From assembly GCA_003218525.1 (NCBI GenBank), contig QHNU01000183.1, positions 1-7,924 on the forward strand: 7,924 bases of DNA. The letters are read 5' to 3'. Origin of the DNA: Verrucomicrobiota bacterium. GTDB lineage: Bacteria; Verrucomicrobiota; Verrucomicrobiia; Chthoniobacterales; UBA10450. The notes beneath the pieces are model-generated. The model had not been told where the DNA came from. It searched no databases and worked only from the letters and a program-made list of their open reading frames with translations. Both the position numbers and the translations under genes were made by a program. Below are positions 1 through 5,246 of the stretch, one piece after another; the first letter of the stretch is position 1, and each line of letters opens with the position of its first letter.

Positions 1-12
1 TCGGCAGAAAAA

Positions 13-297
13 TTACCTAATGTGCCCGGAGACCAACTTGGTCATCTCGAACATGCTGACTTGGCTTTTGCCGTTGAATACGGGGCGAAGCGAATCGTCA
101 GCGTTGATCTGAGTTCTTTTCTTTTTGTCCTGCAGCCCGTGTTTTTTGATATAGTCCCACAATTTTTTTGTGAGTTCTGAGCGCGGGAGCGGCTTCGAGC
201 CGACAATGGCGGAGAGTTTGTCATCAGGCTGGACGGGGCGCATAAACGCGGCGTTCGGCTTGCGTTTGGAAGATTTCTTGGCTTTGGTTTTCGGCAT
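13..297 (-). CDS. Stand-alone SWIB/MDM2-domain protein
   Basis: This 94-residue protein has a short Lys-rich basic tail (residues 1-14) followed by one SWIB domain filling residues about 18-93. The family pattern is clear: LWDYIKKHGLQDKKKRTQI near residues 46-64, then the acidic NADDSL turn, RPVFNG, and a closing VSMFEMTKLVSGHI helix. SWIB domains were first described in eukaryotic SWI/SNF subunits. In bacteria they occur alone or fused to topoisomerase I in Chlamydiae and relatives, and a role in DNA condensation or protein docking on nucleoprotein is suspected but not established. The basic tail fits a DNA-associated protein. The ATG at 295-297 is the natural start because it keeps the basic tail intact; no strong ribosome binding site is visible. 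It lies 62 bp downstream of the response-regulator gene on the same strand and could be cotranscribed with it. The family call is secure; the cellular role is not. Confidence 0.92.
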   Translation of the reverse strand: MPKTKAKKSSKRKPNAAFMRPVQPDDKLSAIVGSKPLPRSELTKKLWDYIKKHGLQDKKKRTQINADDSLRPVFNGKSQVSMFEMTKLVSGHIR

Positions 298-359
298 AAT
301 CGCTGATTAATACCGGAGGCTGGAGCAGGGCAACAACTAAATTTTGCCTGAAAGGAAAT

Positions 360-1532
360 TTAATTTCCTTCTGGATGCCGCCGAACGGCCAGGGCCGCGA
401 TGTCATCCGCGGGAGAATCGCCCTTGCCTGAAGTCAGAGCCTCTTGACAAAGCCGACGTAATAATGATTCGGCGCTGCCGGAGGTTGAATGCAAACGCTT
501 GGCTAAAGATCCAGGTGTCAAACGGCGAGGAGCACCATTGGCTGACCCGTAAAGACCATCAGTATACAAGAGAAACAAATCGCCGCCGATCAATTGCAAA
601 GGCGTTTCGGTAAAGCTCGAGCGCGTGACTAATCCCAGTGGTGGCGATGACGATGCAATTGATTCCGTCTTACCGTTAAATCGGGCCACGAGCAGGGGCG
701 GATGCCCGGCCCCGACGATGCTCGCTGCACCTGTTTTTGGATTCAACGCCACACACATGGCGGTCATGAAGCAACGTGCGCCGAGCATGCTGTGAAAATC
801 GCGATCCACCACACGCATGATTTCGGCCGGGGCGTCATTTTCGACGCTGGCATGATGGAACAGCAATTTCGCCAACGTCGTGAGGAGTGCCGCGGCCGCG
901 CCATGGCCGGTGGCGTCCGCGATCCAAAAAAGAATTCGGCCGTCGCGTAAACGCAGCCAACCGTAAATGTCGCCACCAACCTGGATCACCGGTCGATATA
1001 GCGCCGCAACTTCCCATCCTGGCAACGTCGGCGGCTTTGGTGGAATGAGCGATTGTTGAGTCAGTCGCGCGGCTGCCAAATCCTGCTCAAGATTTTGCCG
1101 CCACGCTTCGAGTTCTTCGTTTTGCTTGAGCAATTGATCGCGCATCGAACGCAATCGCAGCTGGGTTTCGATGCGCGCCCGCAACACCGCTGGATAAATT
1201 GGCTTCGTGACAAAATCGTCCGCGCCGGCCTCGAGACAAAGCACTTCACTGTCCTCACCGCCGTGACCAGTCAGCATGATAGTGGGAATCTGTGCCACCC
1301 CCGGCGTTGGATCGGTACGCATTTTCTTGAGCACCTCCGCGCCGTTTAATCCGGGCATGTCGTAATCCAGTAGTAGTAAAGCTGGCGCATCATTACGCAC
1401 GCGGACGAGTGCCTCCGCTCCGTTCTCCGACTCCTCGCAGGCGTAGCCGACGGCGGCCAGGGTGCGCACCAGTAAGCGGCGAGTCACGCTGTCGTCATCC
1501 ACCACCAGAATCGTTTTTTGTGCCGAGACCAT
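360..1532 (-). CDS. Response regulator with PP2C/SpoIIE-type Ser/Thr phosphatase output (RsbU-like)
   Basis: This 390-residue cytoplasmic signalling protein has three parts. Residues 6-125 are a receiver domain: acidic pocket D12/D13, phosphoacceptor D56 in LLLLDYDMPG, switch T88 in IMLTGHGG and K110 in the VTKP motif. Residues about 120-160 are a charged, Gln-rich coiled-coil linker. Residues 156-385 are a PP2C-like SpoIIE/RsbU phosphatase domain with the entry motif AARLTQQSLIPP and likely metal ligands D188 (VGGDIYG), D206 (IADATGHG), D325 (YTDGLYG) and D377 (ADDIAALAV). All catalytic positions appear intact, so the enzyme should be active. By family knowledge, such proteins dephosphorylate an STAS-type anti-anti-sigma factor when the receiver is phosphorylated, feeding partner-switching control of a sigma factor or another output. 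No kinase, STAS protein or anti-sigma factor is encoded in the window, so its partners are elsewhere. It is transcribed divergently from the small lipoprotein gene, with SWIB downstream. Confidence 0.93.
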   Translation of the reverse strand: MVSAQKTILVVDDDSVTRRLLVRTLAAVGYACEESENGAEALVRVRNDAPALLLLDYDMPGLNGAEVLKKMRTDPTPGVAQIPTIMLTGHGGEDSEVLCLEAGADDFVTKPIYPAVLRARIETQLRLRSMRDQLLKQNEELEAWRQNLEQDLAAARLTQQSLIPPKPPTLPGWEVAALYRPVIQVGGDIYGWLRLRDGRILFWIADATGHGAAAALLTTLAKLLFHHASVENDAPAEIMRVVDRDFHSMLGARCFMTAMCVALNPKTGAASIVGAGHPPLLVARFNGKTESIASSSPPLGLVTRSSFTETPLQLIGGDLFLLYTDGLYGSANGAPRRLTPGSLAKRLHSTSGSAESLLRRLCQEALTSGKGDSPADDIAALAVRRHPEGN

Positions 1533-1586
1533 TCGTCAATCTAGATTCGAACTGCAAACGCACCCGGCATGTATGACCGCGACGAA

Positions 1587-1607
1587 TTTGTGCAAGTGGG
1601 ACACAAA
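1587..1607. promoter_or_regulatory. Inverted repeat in divergent spacer (possible operator)
   Basis: TTTGTG (1587-1592) and CACAAA (1602-1607) are perfect inverted half-sites separated by 9 bp, giving a 21-bp dyad in the 158-bp spacer between the divergent response-regulator and lipoprotein genes. The shape would fit a dimeric regulator's operator. Six-base arms also arise by chance, no regulator is linked to it, and the symmetry does not extend outward, so this is only a candidate. Confidence 0.22.
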
Positions 1608-1636
1608 CACCGTCGTGCTATCGTGCTATTTAGCGG

Positions 1637-1665
1637 TTGTCAGCAGTTTGGCCTTGAATTAGAAA
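1637..1665 (+). promoter_or_regulatory. Candidate sigma-70-type promoter for the small lipoprotein gene
   Basis: TTGTCA (1637-1642, five of six matches to the -35 consensus) is followed after exactly 17 bp by TAGAAA (1660-1665, four of six matches to the -10 consensus). This would start a transcript near 1672, about 20 nt before the ATG at 1691. A purine-rich AGAAAGGA overlaps the -10 but lies too far from the ATG to act as a ribosome binding site. Support is consensus matching and position only. Confidence 0.33.
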
Positions 1666-1690
1666 GGATCGCTTCCGTCGAATCGATTTT

Positions 1691-2074
1691 ATGAAACGTC
1701 TATCGTGGCTAGCTGTTCTCAGCGTTTTTGTTTTCGTTTCTTGCAGCGAGGACGAGGCGCCGGTCCGGGGCCGGCGCGTCGGGCGTTATCCCAGCACGGA
1801 AACGGAACAGACGGTTCAGCAACCTTATAACCCTAATCAGCCTCCGCCGCCCCCGCCTGAGAACGCGGTCGAAACGGCGCCCCCTGAAGCATCCGCTTCT
1901 CCGACCACCCGCGCCACCAAAGGCGATCTACCTTACGGCATTCCCGTACCGAATAAACCCGGCTTCGTTACGAGTCCGTACGCTCCGAATCAGGGTTACG
2001 TTGATGTCCGCGGTTTCCCACCGGGCACCGAAGTGAAGGATCCGTACACGAACAAGATTTTTCTTGTTCCGTGA
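1691..2074 (+). CDS. Small Pro-rich putative lipoprotein with conserved-looking C-terminal tail
   Basis: I recognise no named function. The 127-residue product begins with a lipoprotein signal: basic MKR, a hydrophobic stretch to residue 16, and a lipobox ending FVSC with the modifiable Cys at residue 18. After export and lipidation the chain would start CSEDE. Residues about 20-75 are low-complexity and rich in Pro, Glu, Thr and Gln, including a run of six prolines, and probably form an extended tether. Residues about 80-127 are more ordered and end in SPYAPNQGYVDVRGFPPG followed by TEVKDPYTNKIFLVP. This tail resembles one I associate with small verrucomicrobial lipoproteins, which is recall rather than a search result. 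Its PGTEVKDPYTNKIF portion looks like a short beta-hairpin module. The gene is 158 bp from the divergent response regulator and 100 bp upstream of aroA; a weak hairpin follows it. Confidence 0.8.
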   Translation: MKRLSWLAVLSVFVFVSCSEDEAPVRGRRVGRYPSTETEQTVQQPYNPNQPPPPPPENAVETAPPEASASPTTRATKGDLPYGIPVPNKPGFVTSPYAPNQGYVDVRGFPPGTEVKDPYTNKIFLVP

Positions 2075-2106
2075 TCAGCTGCCGCCCTGGGACTCGCTGG
2101 ACAACC

Positions 2107-2124
2107 GCATCCTTTAACGGATGC
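2107..2124 (+). terminator. Short stem-loop between lipoprotein gene and aroA
   Basis: GCATCC and GGATGC pair perfectly around the 6-nt loop TTTAAC, 33 bp after the lipoprotein stop codon. Only TTCT follows, so there is no proper U-tract and intrinsic termination would be weak. It could instead be an RNA-stabilising 3' hairpin or a leader hairpin for aroA, whose ATG lies 51 bp downstream. Confidence 0.25.
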
Positions 2125-2174
2125 TTCTGCCTCAACGCGTCTGAGGGCGCGCCGCCCAAGCTGAACAGTAAGAC

Positions 2175-3524
2175 ATGGAACTTCGAGTAAAACGCGCGCC
2201 GCATATTGACACCGAAATCACGGTGCCAGGTGATAAAAGCATTTCGCATCGCGCTGCGATCATTGCCGCGCTTTCCAACGGTGTTTGCCGCCTGGAAGGA
2301 TTTCTTAATGCCAACGACTGTATGCGCACGGTCGAAGCGTTAAGAGCACTCGGTATTCGAATCGATGAGCCGGAGCCAAACACAATTGTCGTTCACGGAA
2401 AAAAACGCGTGCTCAGTCCACCCGCAGGCGATATCGATTGCGGAAATTCTGCCACGACCATGCGACTGATGGCGGGTTTGCTCGCCGGGCAAAAATTCGA
2501 AAGCCGTCTCATCGGTGATTCATCGCTCTCCAAGCGCCCGATGGAGCGGGTGATCACACCCCTGCGGCAAATGGGTGCGACCATCGTTGCCGAAGGTTCC
2601 GAACAGACCGCTCCTCTCCGCGTCCATGGCGGGTCACTCCAAGGAATCAAGTACGAGATACCGGTGGCGAGTGCTCAGGTAAAAGGGGCGATTCTGCTCG
2701 CTGGGTTGTTTGCCAAGGGCAAAACGATCGTGACCGAAGTCGGGTCTACCCGGAATCACACCGAGCTCATGCTACGTTATTTCTTTGTTCGCACCACCCG
2801 GACCGAAAACGGCGCCATCGGAATCTTCGGTGACCAAATTCCCGAGTCCCGAGATTTCCGCATTCCGGGGGATCTCTCTTCCGCCACCTACTGGCTGACC
2901 GCTGCGGCCGTGCAACCTGGGGGACACCTCCTTGTGCGTAATCTCGGCTTAAATCCGACCCGCACCCCGGTGCTGGGTGTTCTGGTCCGCATGGGTGCGC
3001 AAGTACGCGAAGCGGTCGAGAACGTGGATCAGCTGGAGCCGCGCGGCATCGTAGAAATCACAGGTGCGATGCTCAAAGGCACTGTCATTCAAGGGAAAGA
3101 AGTGGCACAGTTGATCGACGAACTTCCCGTTCTCGCCGTAGCAGGTGCCCTGGCTAGCGGTACGACCATCATCCGCCATGCTCAAGAGTTGCGGGTGAAA
3201 GAAACGGATCGGATTGCGGCAATTGCCCACAACCTGCGGGTGATGGGAGCACAAGTCATCGAGCTAAATGACGGATTGGAGATTCATGGTCCAGCGCCCT
3301 TGCGCGGGGCGCGCGTTCCGAGCTTTGGTGATCACCGCATCGCCATGGCCTTCGCCATTGCCGGACTTTTTGCCGATGGCGAGACGACTGTACAAGATGC
3401 CGAGTGCGTCGAAATTTCATATCCCGGTTTCTTCAAAACGATTGAGGAGTTTGTTAATCCGAAACGTGCGCAGGTGAGCACGCCTGTAATCGGGTCGCTC
3501 TCGCTTGCGCCGATGGAGGAGTAG
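2175..3524 (+). CDS. aroA: 3-phosphoshikimate 1-carboxyvinyltransferase (EPSP synthase), class II type
   Basis: The enzyme joins phosphoenolpyruvate to shikimate-3-phosphate to make EPSP, the sixth step of the shikimate pathway to chorismate, in the cytoplasm. The 449-residue length is normal for the family. Substrate-binding motifs are intact: PGDKSISHR (18-26, K21, S22, R26), DCGNSATTMR (88-97), RPMERV (121-126), catalytic D315 in LIDELPVLAVAG, RVKETDR (340-346) and GDHRIAM (385-391). The four short signatures used to define class II EPSP synthases are all present: GDKS (19-22), SAQVK (166-170), RNHTE (193-197) and NPTR (260-263). Ala93 occupies the position of E. coli Gly96, as in the glyphosate-tolerant CP4 enzyme, so reduced glyphosate sensitivity is plausible but untested. 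The ATG at 2175 places the first beta strand correctly; no strong Shine-Dalgarno precedes it. It is the first of a metabolic cluster with cmk and plsC, separated from cmk by two hairpins. Confidence 0.97.
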   Translation: MELRVKRAPHIDTEITVPGDKSISHRAAIIAALSNGVCRLEGFLNANDCMRTVEALRALGIRIDEPEPNTIVVHGKKRVLSPPAGDIDCGNSATTMRLMAGLLAGQKFESRLIGDSSLSKRPMERVITPLRQMGATIVAEGSEQTAPLRVHGGSLQGIKYEIPVASAQVKGAILLAGLFAKGKTIVTEVGSTRNHTELMLRYFFVRTTRTENGAIGIFGDQIPESRDFRIPGDLSSATYWLTAAAVQPGGHLLVRNLGLNPTRTPVLGVLVRMGAQVREAVENVDQLEPRGIVEITGAMLKGTVIQGKEVAQLIDELPVLAVAGALASGTTIIRHAQELRVKETDRIAAIAHNLRVMGAQVIELNDGLEIHGPAPLRGARVPSFGDHRIAMAFAIAGLFADGETTVQDAECVEISYPGFFKTIEEFVNPKRAQVSTPVIGSLSLAPMEE

Positions 3525-3535
3525 CACGCTTGCTT

Positions 3536-3563
3536 TTGCGCGGCTTCACGCGCAAGGATTTTT
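3536..3563 (+). terminator. Intrinsic terminator-like hairpin after aroA
   Basis: TTGCGCG (3536-3542) pairs perfectly with CGCGCAA (3549-3555) around the loop GCTTCA, and two T-G wobbles can extend the stem outward. The stem is followed by GGA and five Ts (3559-3563). GC-rich stem plus T-run is the standard Rho-independent layout, 12 bp after the aroA stop. The T-run is short, so it may be a partial terminator that tunes cmk expression instead of fully ending transcription. Confidence 0.55.
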
Positions 3564-3564
3564 A

Positions 3565-3587
3565 GGCGCATAATCGCGCCGATTTTT
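3565..3587 (+). promoter_or_regulatory. Second hairpin with T-run immediately before the cmk start codon
   Basis: GGCGC (3565-3569) pairs with GCGCC (3576-3580) around the loop ATAATC and is followed by GATTTTT running directly into the cmk ATG at 3588. It repeats the design of the preceding hairpin in smaller form. No Shine-Dalgarno sequence fits between the stem and the ATG, so the structure occupies the normal ribosome-binding region. It may act as a second weak terminator or affect cmk initiation. Confidence 0.4.
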
Positions 3588-4256
3588 ATGGCCGCCGATC
3601 ACGTCATTGCCATCGATGGGCCCGCTGCCTCGGGCAAGAGCAGCGTTGCTCGGGCGCTGGCGAAGAGACTCGGCTTTTGTTATGTGAATTCAGGGGCGAT
3701 GTATCGCGCCGTCACCTGGGGAGCGCTGCACCGCGGAATCGCCGTGCAAGATCCTGACGCGATTGCCGCCATGGCGGAGGAAGTACGAATCGCCTGTGAG
3801 CTGATCGATAACGAATCGCGCATTTCCATAGATAATTTCGATCCATCGCCTCAGCTCCATAGCGATGAGGTCAATCGCGCGGTCTCGTCGGTCAGTCGTG
3901 TGGCCCGAGTCCGAGAAATTATCAACCTACAAATGCGCCGGTGCGTGGCGAGCCGCGACGTCGTCATCGAGGGCCGCGACATTGGTTCGGTCGTTTTTCC
4001 GGGAACGCCTTTCAAATTTTTTCTCGATGCCTCACCGGAGGTGCGGGCTCGTCGACGAAATGCCCAAGGTCAGCGCGACGAAATCGCTATGCGCGATCAA
4101 GCTGATTCATCTCGACGAATGGCGCCGCTGGTAATAGCACCAGACGCGGAAAGAATCGACACGTCCGATCTCACTATCCCTGAAGTAGTTGAGGAAATTC
4201 TGAAGCGATTGCGGACGAAGAGACTTTCAAACGCCGCGGTGATCAGTCACCGATGA
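3588..4256 (+). CDS. cmk: Cytidylate (CMP/dCMP) kinase
   Basis: The enzyme transfers phosphate from ATP to CMP or dCMP in the cytoplasm, supplying CDP and dCDP for RNA, DNA and CDP-lipid synthesis. The 222-residue product matches the bacterial Cmk length (about 225). The P-loop GPAASGKS lies at 11-18, the nucleotide-monophosphate site YVNSGAMYRA at 32-41, and the family hallmark VIEGRDIGSVVFPG at 126-139, followed by KFFLDASPEVRARRR (143-157) and the Arg-rich lid RDEIAMRDQADSSRR (163-177). The C-terminal region IDTSDLTIPEVVEEIL is also typical. The start at 3588 is chosen because the conserved beta strand HVIAIDGP follows at once; no ribosome binding site is visible, and a T-run abuts the ATG. 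The stop overlaps the plsC start by 4 bp (ATGA), indicating coupled translation. An aroA-cmk pairing is common in bacteria. Confidence 0.97.
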   Translation: MAADHVIAIDGPAASGKSSVARALAKRLGFCYVNSGAMYRAVTWGALHRGIAVQDPDAIAAMAEEVRIACELIDNESRISIDNFDPSPQLHSDEVNRAVSSVSRVARVREIINLQMRRCVASRDVVIEGRDIGSVVFPGTPFKFFLDASPEVRARRRNAQGQRDEIAMRDQADSSRRMAPLVIAPDAERIDTSDLTIPEVVEEILKRLRTKRLSNAAVISHR

Positions 4257-4870
4257 ATGCGTGGTATTGGGCCGGTTATACTCTTTCCAAACTGATCGGT
4301 CATATTTTCTTCCACTATCGTGTTATCCATCGGGAAAGAATGATCCAAACCGGCCCAGTGATTCTGGCGATGAATCATCAAAGTTATCTCGATCCCCCCC
4401 TCGCCGGCATCGCCTGCAAGCGGCCCATCTATTTTTTGGCGCGAAAATCGTTGTTAAAGGTGCCCATCCTTGGTCGCATTCTGCCGAAACTGAATGTCAT
4501 TCCCGTCGATCAGGAAGGAATGGATCGTGGGGCCCTTAAAGCTCTGCTCCGAATTCTGCGAGCGGGCCAGGGGGCGTTAGTTTTCCCAGAGGGCGCACGG
4601 ACGCTGGATGGGGGTTTGCAACCAGCGCTACCTGGTCTCGGATTCATCATTGCTAAGACGCGGGCACCAGTGGTCCCGATGCGAATTTTTGGTTCGCACG
4701 AAGCCTTGCCGCGGAGTGGTGGTCGACTGCGCTTTCATCCGATCACGGTGGTGATTGGACGCCCAATGTATTTCACGGAAGGGGATGTTAGCACGGACAA
4801 AAGAACTTTGTATCAGCAGCTCAGTCAGCGTGTCATGGACGAAATCGCAAGACTAACGATCAATGGATAG
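4253..4870 (+). CDS. plsC: 1-acyl-sn-glycerol-3-phosphate acyltransferase
   Basis: This membrane-associated acyltransferase makes phosphatidic acid by acylating lysophosphatidic acid at the sn-2 position, a central step in phospholipid synthesis. The 205-residue protein has the catalytic HX4D box in NHQSYLD (H42, D47), block II around FLARKSLLKVPILG (61-74), the glycerophosphate-binding block III FPEGART (111-117) and block IV around APVVPMRIFGS (138-148). The N-terminal 35 residues hold a weakly hydrophobic, aromatic-rich segment suited to membrane association. Substrate specificity within the PlsC-like superfamily cannot be fixed from sequence alone; a related lysophospholipid acyltransferase is possible. 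The ATG at 4253 overlaps the cmk stop in an ATGA arrangement, and a second ATG at 4257 in the same spot is not in this frame. The next small gene begins inside the last 8 bp. Coupling of cmk and plsC links CTP-derived precursor supply with lipid synthesis. Confidence 0.93.
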   Translation: MNAWYWAGYTLSKLIGHIFFHYRVIHRERMIQTGPVILAMNHQSYLDPPLAGIACKRPIYFLARKSLLKVPILGRILPKLNVIPVDQEGMDRGALKALLRILRAGQGALVFPEGARTLDGGLQPALPGLGFIIAKTRAPVVPMRIFGSHEALPRSGGRLRFHPITVVIGRPMYFTEGDVSTDKRTLYQQLSQRVMDEIARLTING

Positions 4871-5060
4871 GAATAGTGATTCGGACCGAGATCAACGGGC
4901 CTCCAAGGCGATGCTCATTGCGATGGTCATTGTTGTTGCGGCTATCGTTGCCGTCTCGATTTACGCGAATTGGCAGAATGCGCATCGGGATCGCATCGAG
5001 TCAACGATCGTTACGCGTTTTACTCCCACGCCGACTCCACCGCGTTCTCCGATGCCATAA
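4863..5060 (+). CDS. Small single-pass membrane protein, unknown function
   Basis: I do not recognise a family. The 65-residue product has a charged hydrophilic N-terminus (MDRNSDSDRDQRASK), one strong transmembrane segment at about residues 17-36 (MLIAMVIVVAAIVAVSIYAN), a short charged region, and a Thr/Pro tail ending PTPTPPRSPMP. Asymmetric charge around the helix does not clearly fix the orientation; the Pro/Thr tail resembles that of the large lipoprotein downstream and may face the periplasm. The gene starts inside the plsC stop region with an 8-bp overlap (4863-4870), the pattern expected for coupled translation, which together with the clean helix supports a real gene. Two other overlapping frames are open in the same stretch but encode Arg/Leu-rich products without sensible features. 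A role with PlsC at the membrane is a guess from position only. Confidence 0.65.
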   Translation: MDRNSDSDRDQRASKAMLIAMVIVVAAIVAVSIYANWQNAHRDRIESTIVTRFTPTPTPPRSPMP

Positions 5061-5119
5061 CAAGAAGTGAATGCCTGGAGCACGGAGCTCAGAACCGGCG
5101 ACCCTTGGGCGAGGGAGGC

Positions 5120-5178
5120 TGTAGTGTGCGCTGCCCCAGCGCAGATCCAATTTGCCCGCTGAGACAGCGGACGCTACA
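5120..5178. repeat. Compact branched inverted-repeat element (possible interspersed repeat)
   Basis: Three nested inverted repeats sit in 59 bp. Outer arms TGTAG (5120-5124) and CTACA (5174-5178) pair, extendable by a T-G and a G-C pair to seven. Inside are two tight hairpins: TGCGCTG/CAGCGCA (5127-5133 and 5137-5143, loop CCC) and CCGCTG/CAGCGG (5156-5161 and 5165-5170, loop AGA). The result is a three-way junction in single-stranded DNA or RNA. Position in the spacer between two genes and this dense symmetry resemble REP/BIME-type or MITE-like interspersed repeats. It could also end transcription of the plsC cluster, although no T-run follows directly; a six-T run occurs only at about 5206-5211. 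No second copy is present in the window, so repeat status is inferred from shape. Confidence 0.5.
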
Positions 5179-5246
5179 ACGCTACGCGTGCTGTCGGGCG
5201 TACCATTTTTTCGAATAACGCTGCCCAACAAAGGTCTAAGTCAACG

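Noticed and set aside
1053..1349. Plus-strand 98-residue open frame inside the response regulator
   Set aside because: It is antisense to the receiver domain, whose phosphorylation residues are intact; there is no independent support.
1613..1628. Two tandem copies of TCGTGCTA in the divergent spacer
   Set aside because: Two 8-bp copies are too few to call a repeat array or to propose slippage-based control.
2949..3254. Minus-strand 101-residue open frame within aroA
   Set aside because: It is antisense to conserved aroA catalytic regions and has His/Arg-rich composition typical of a shadow frame.
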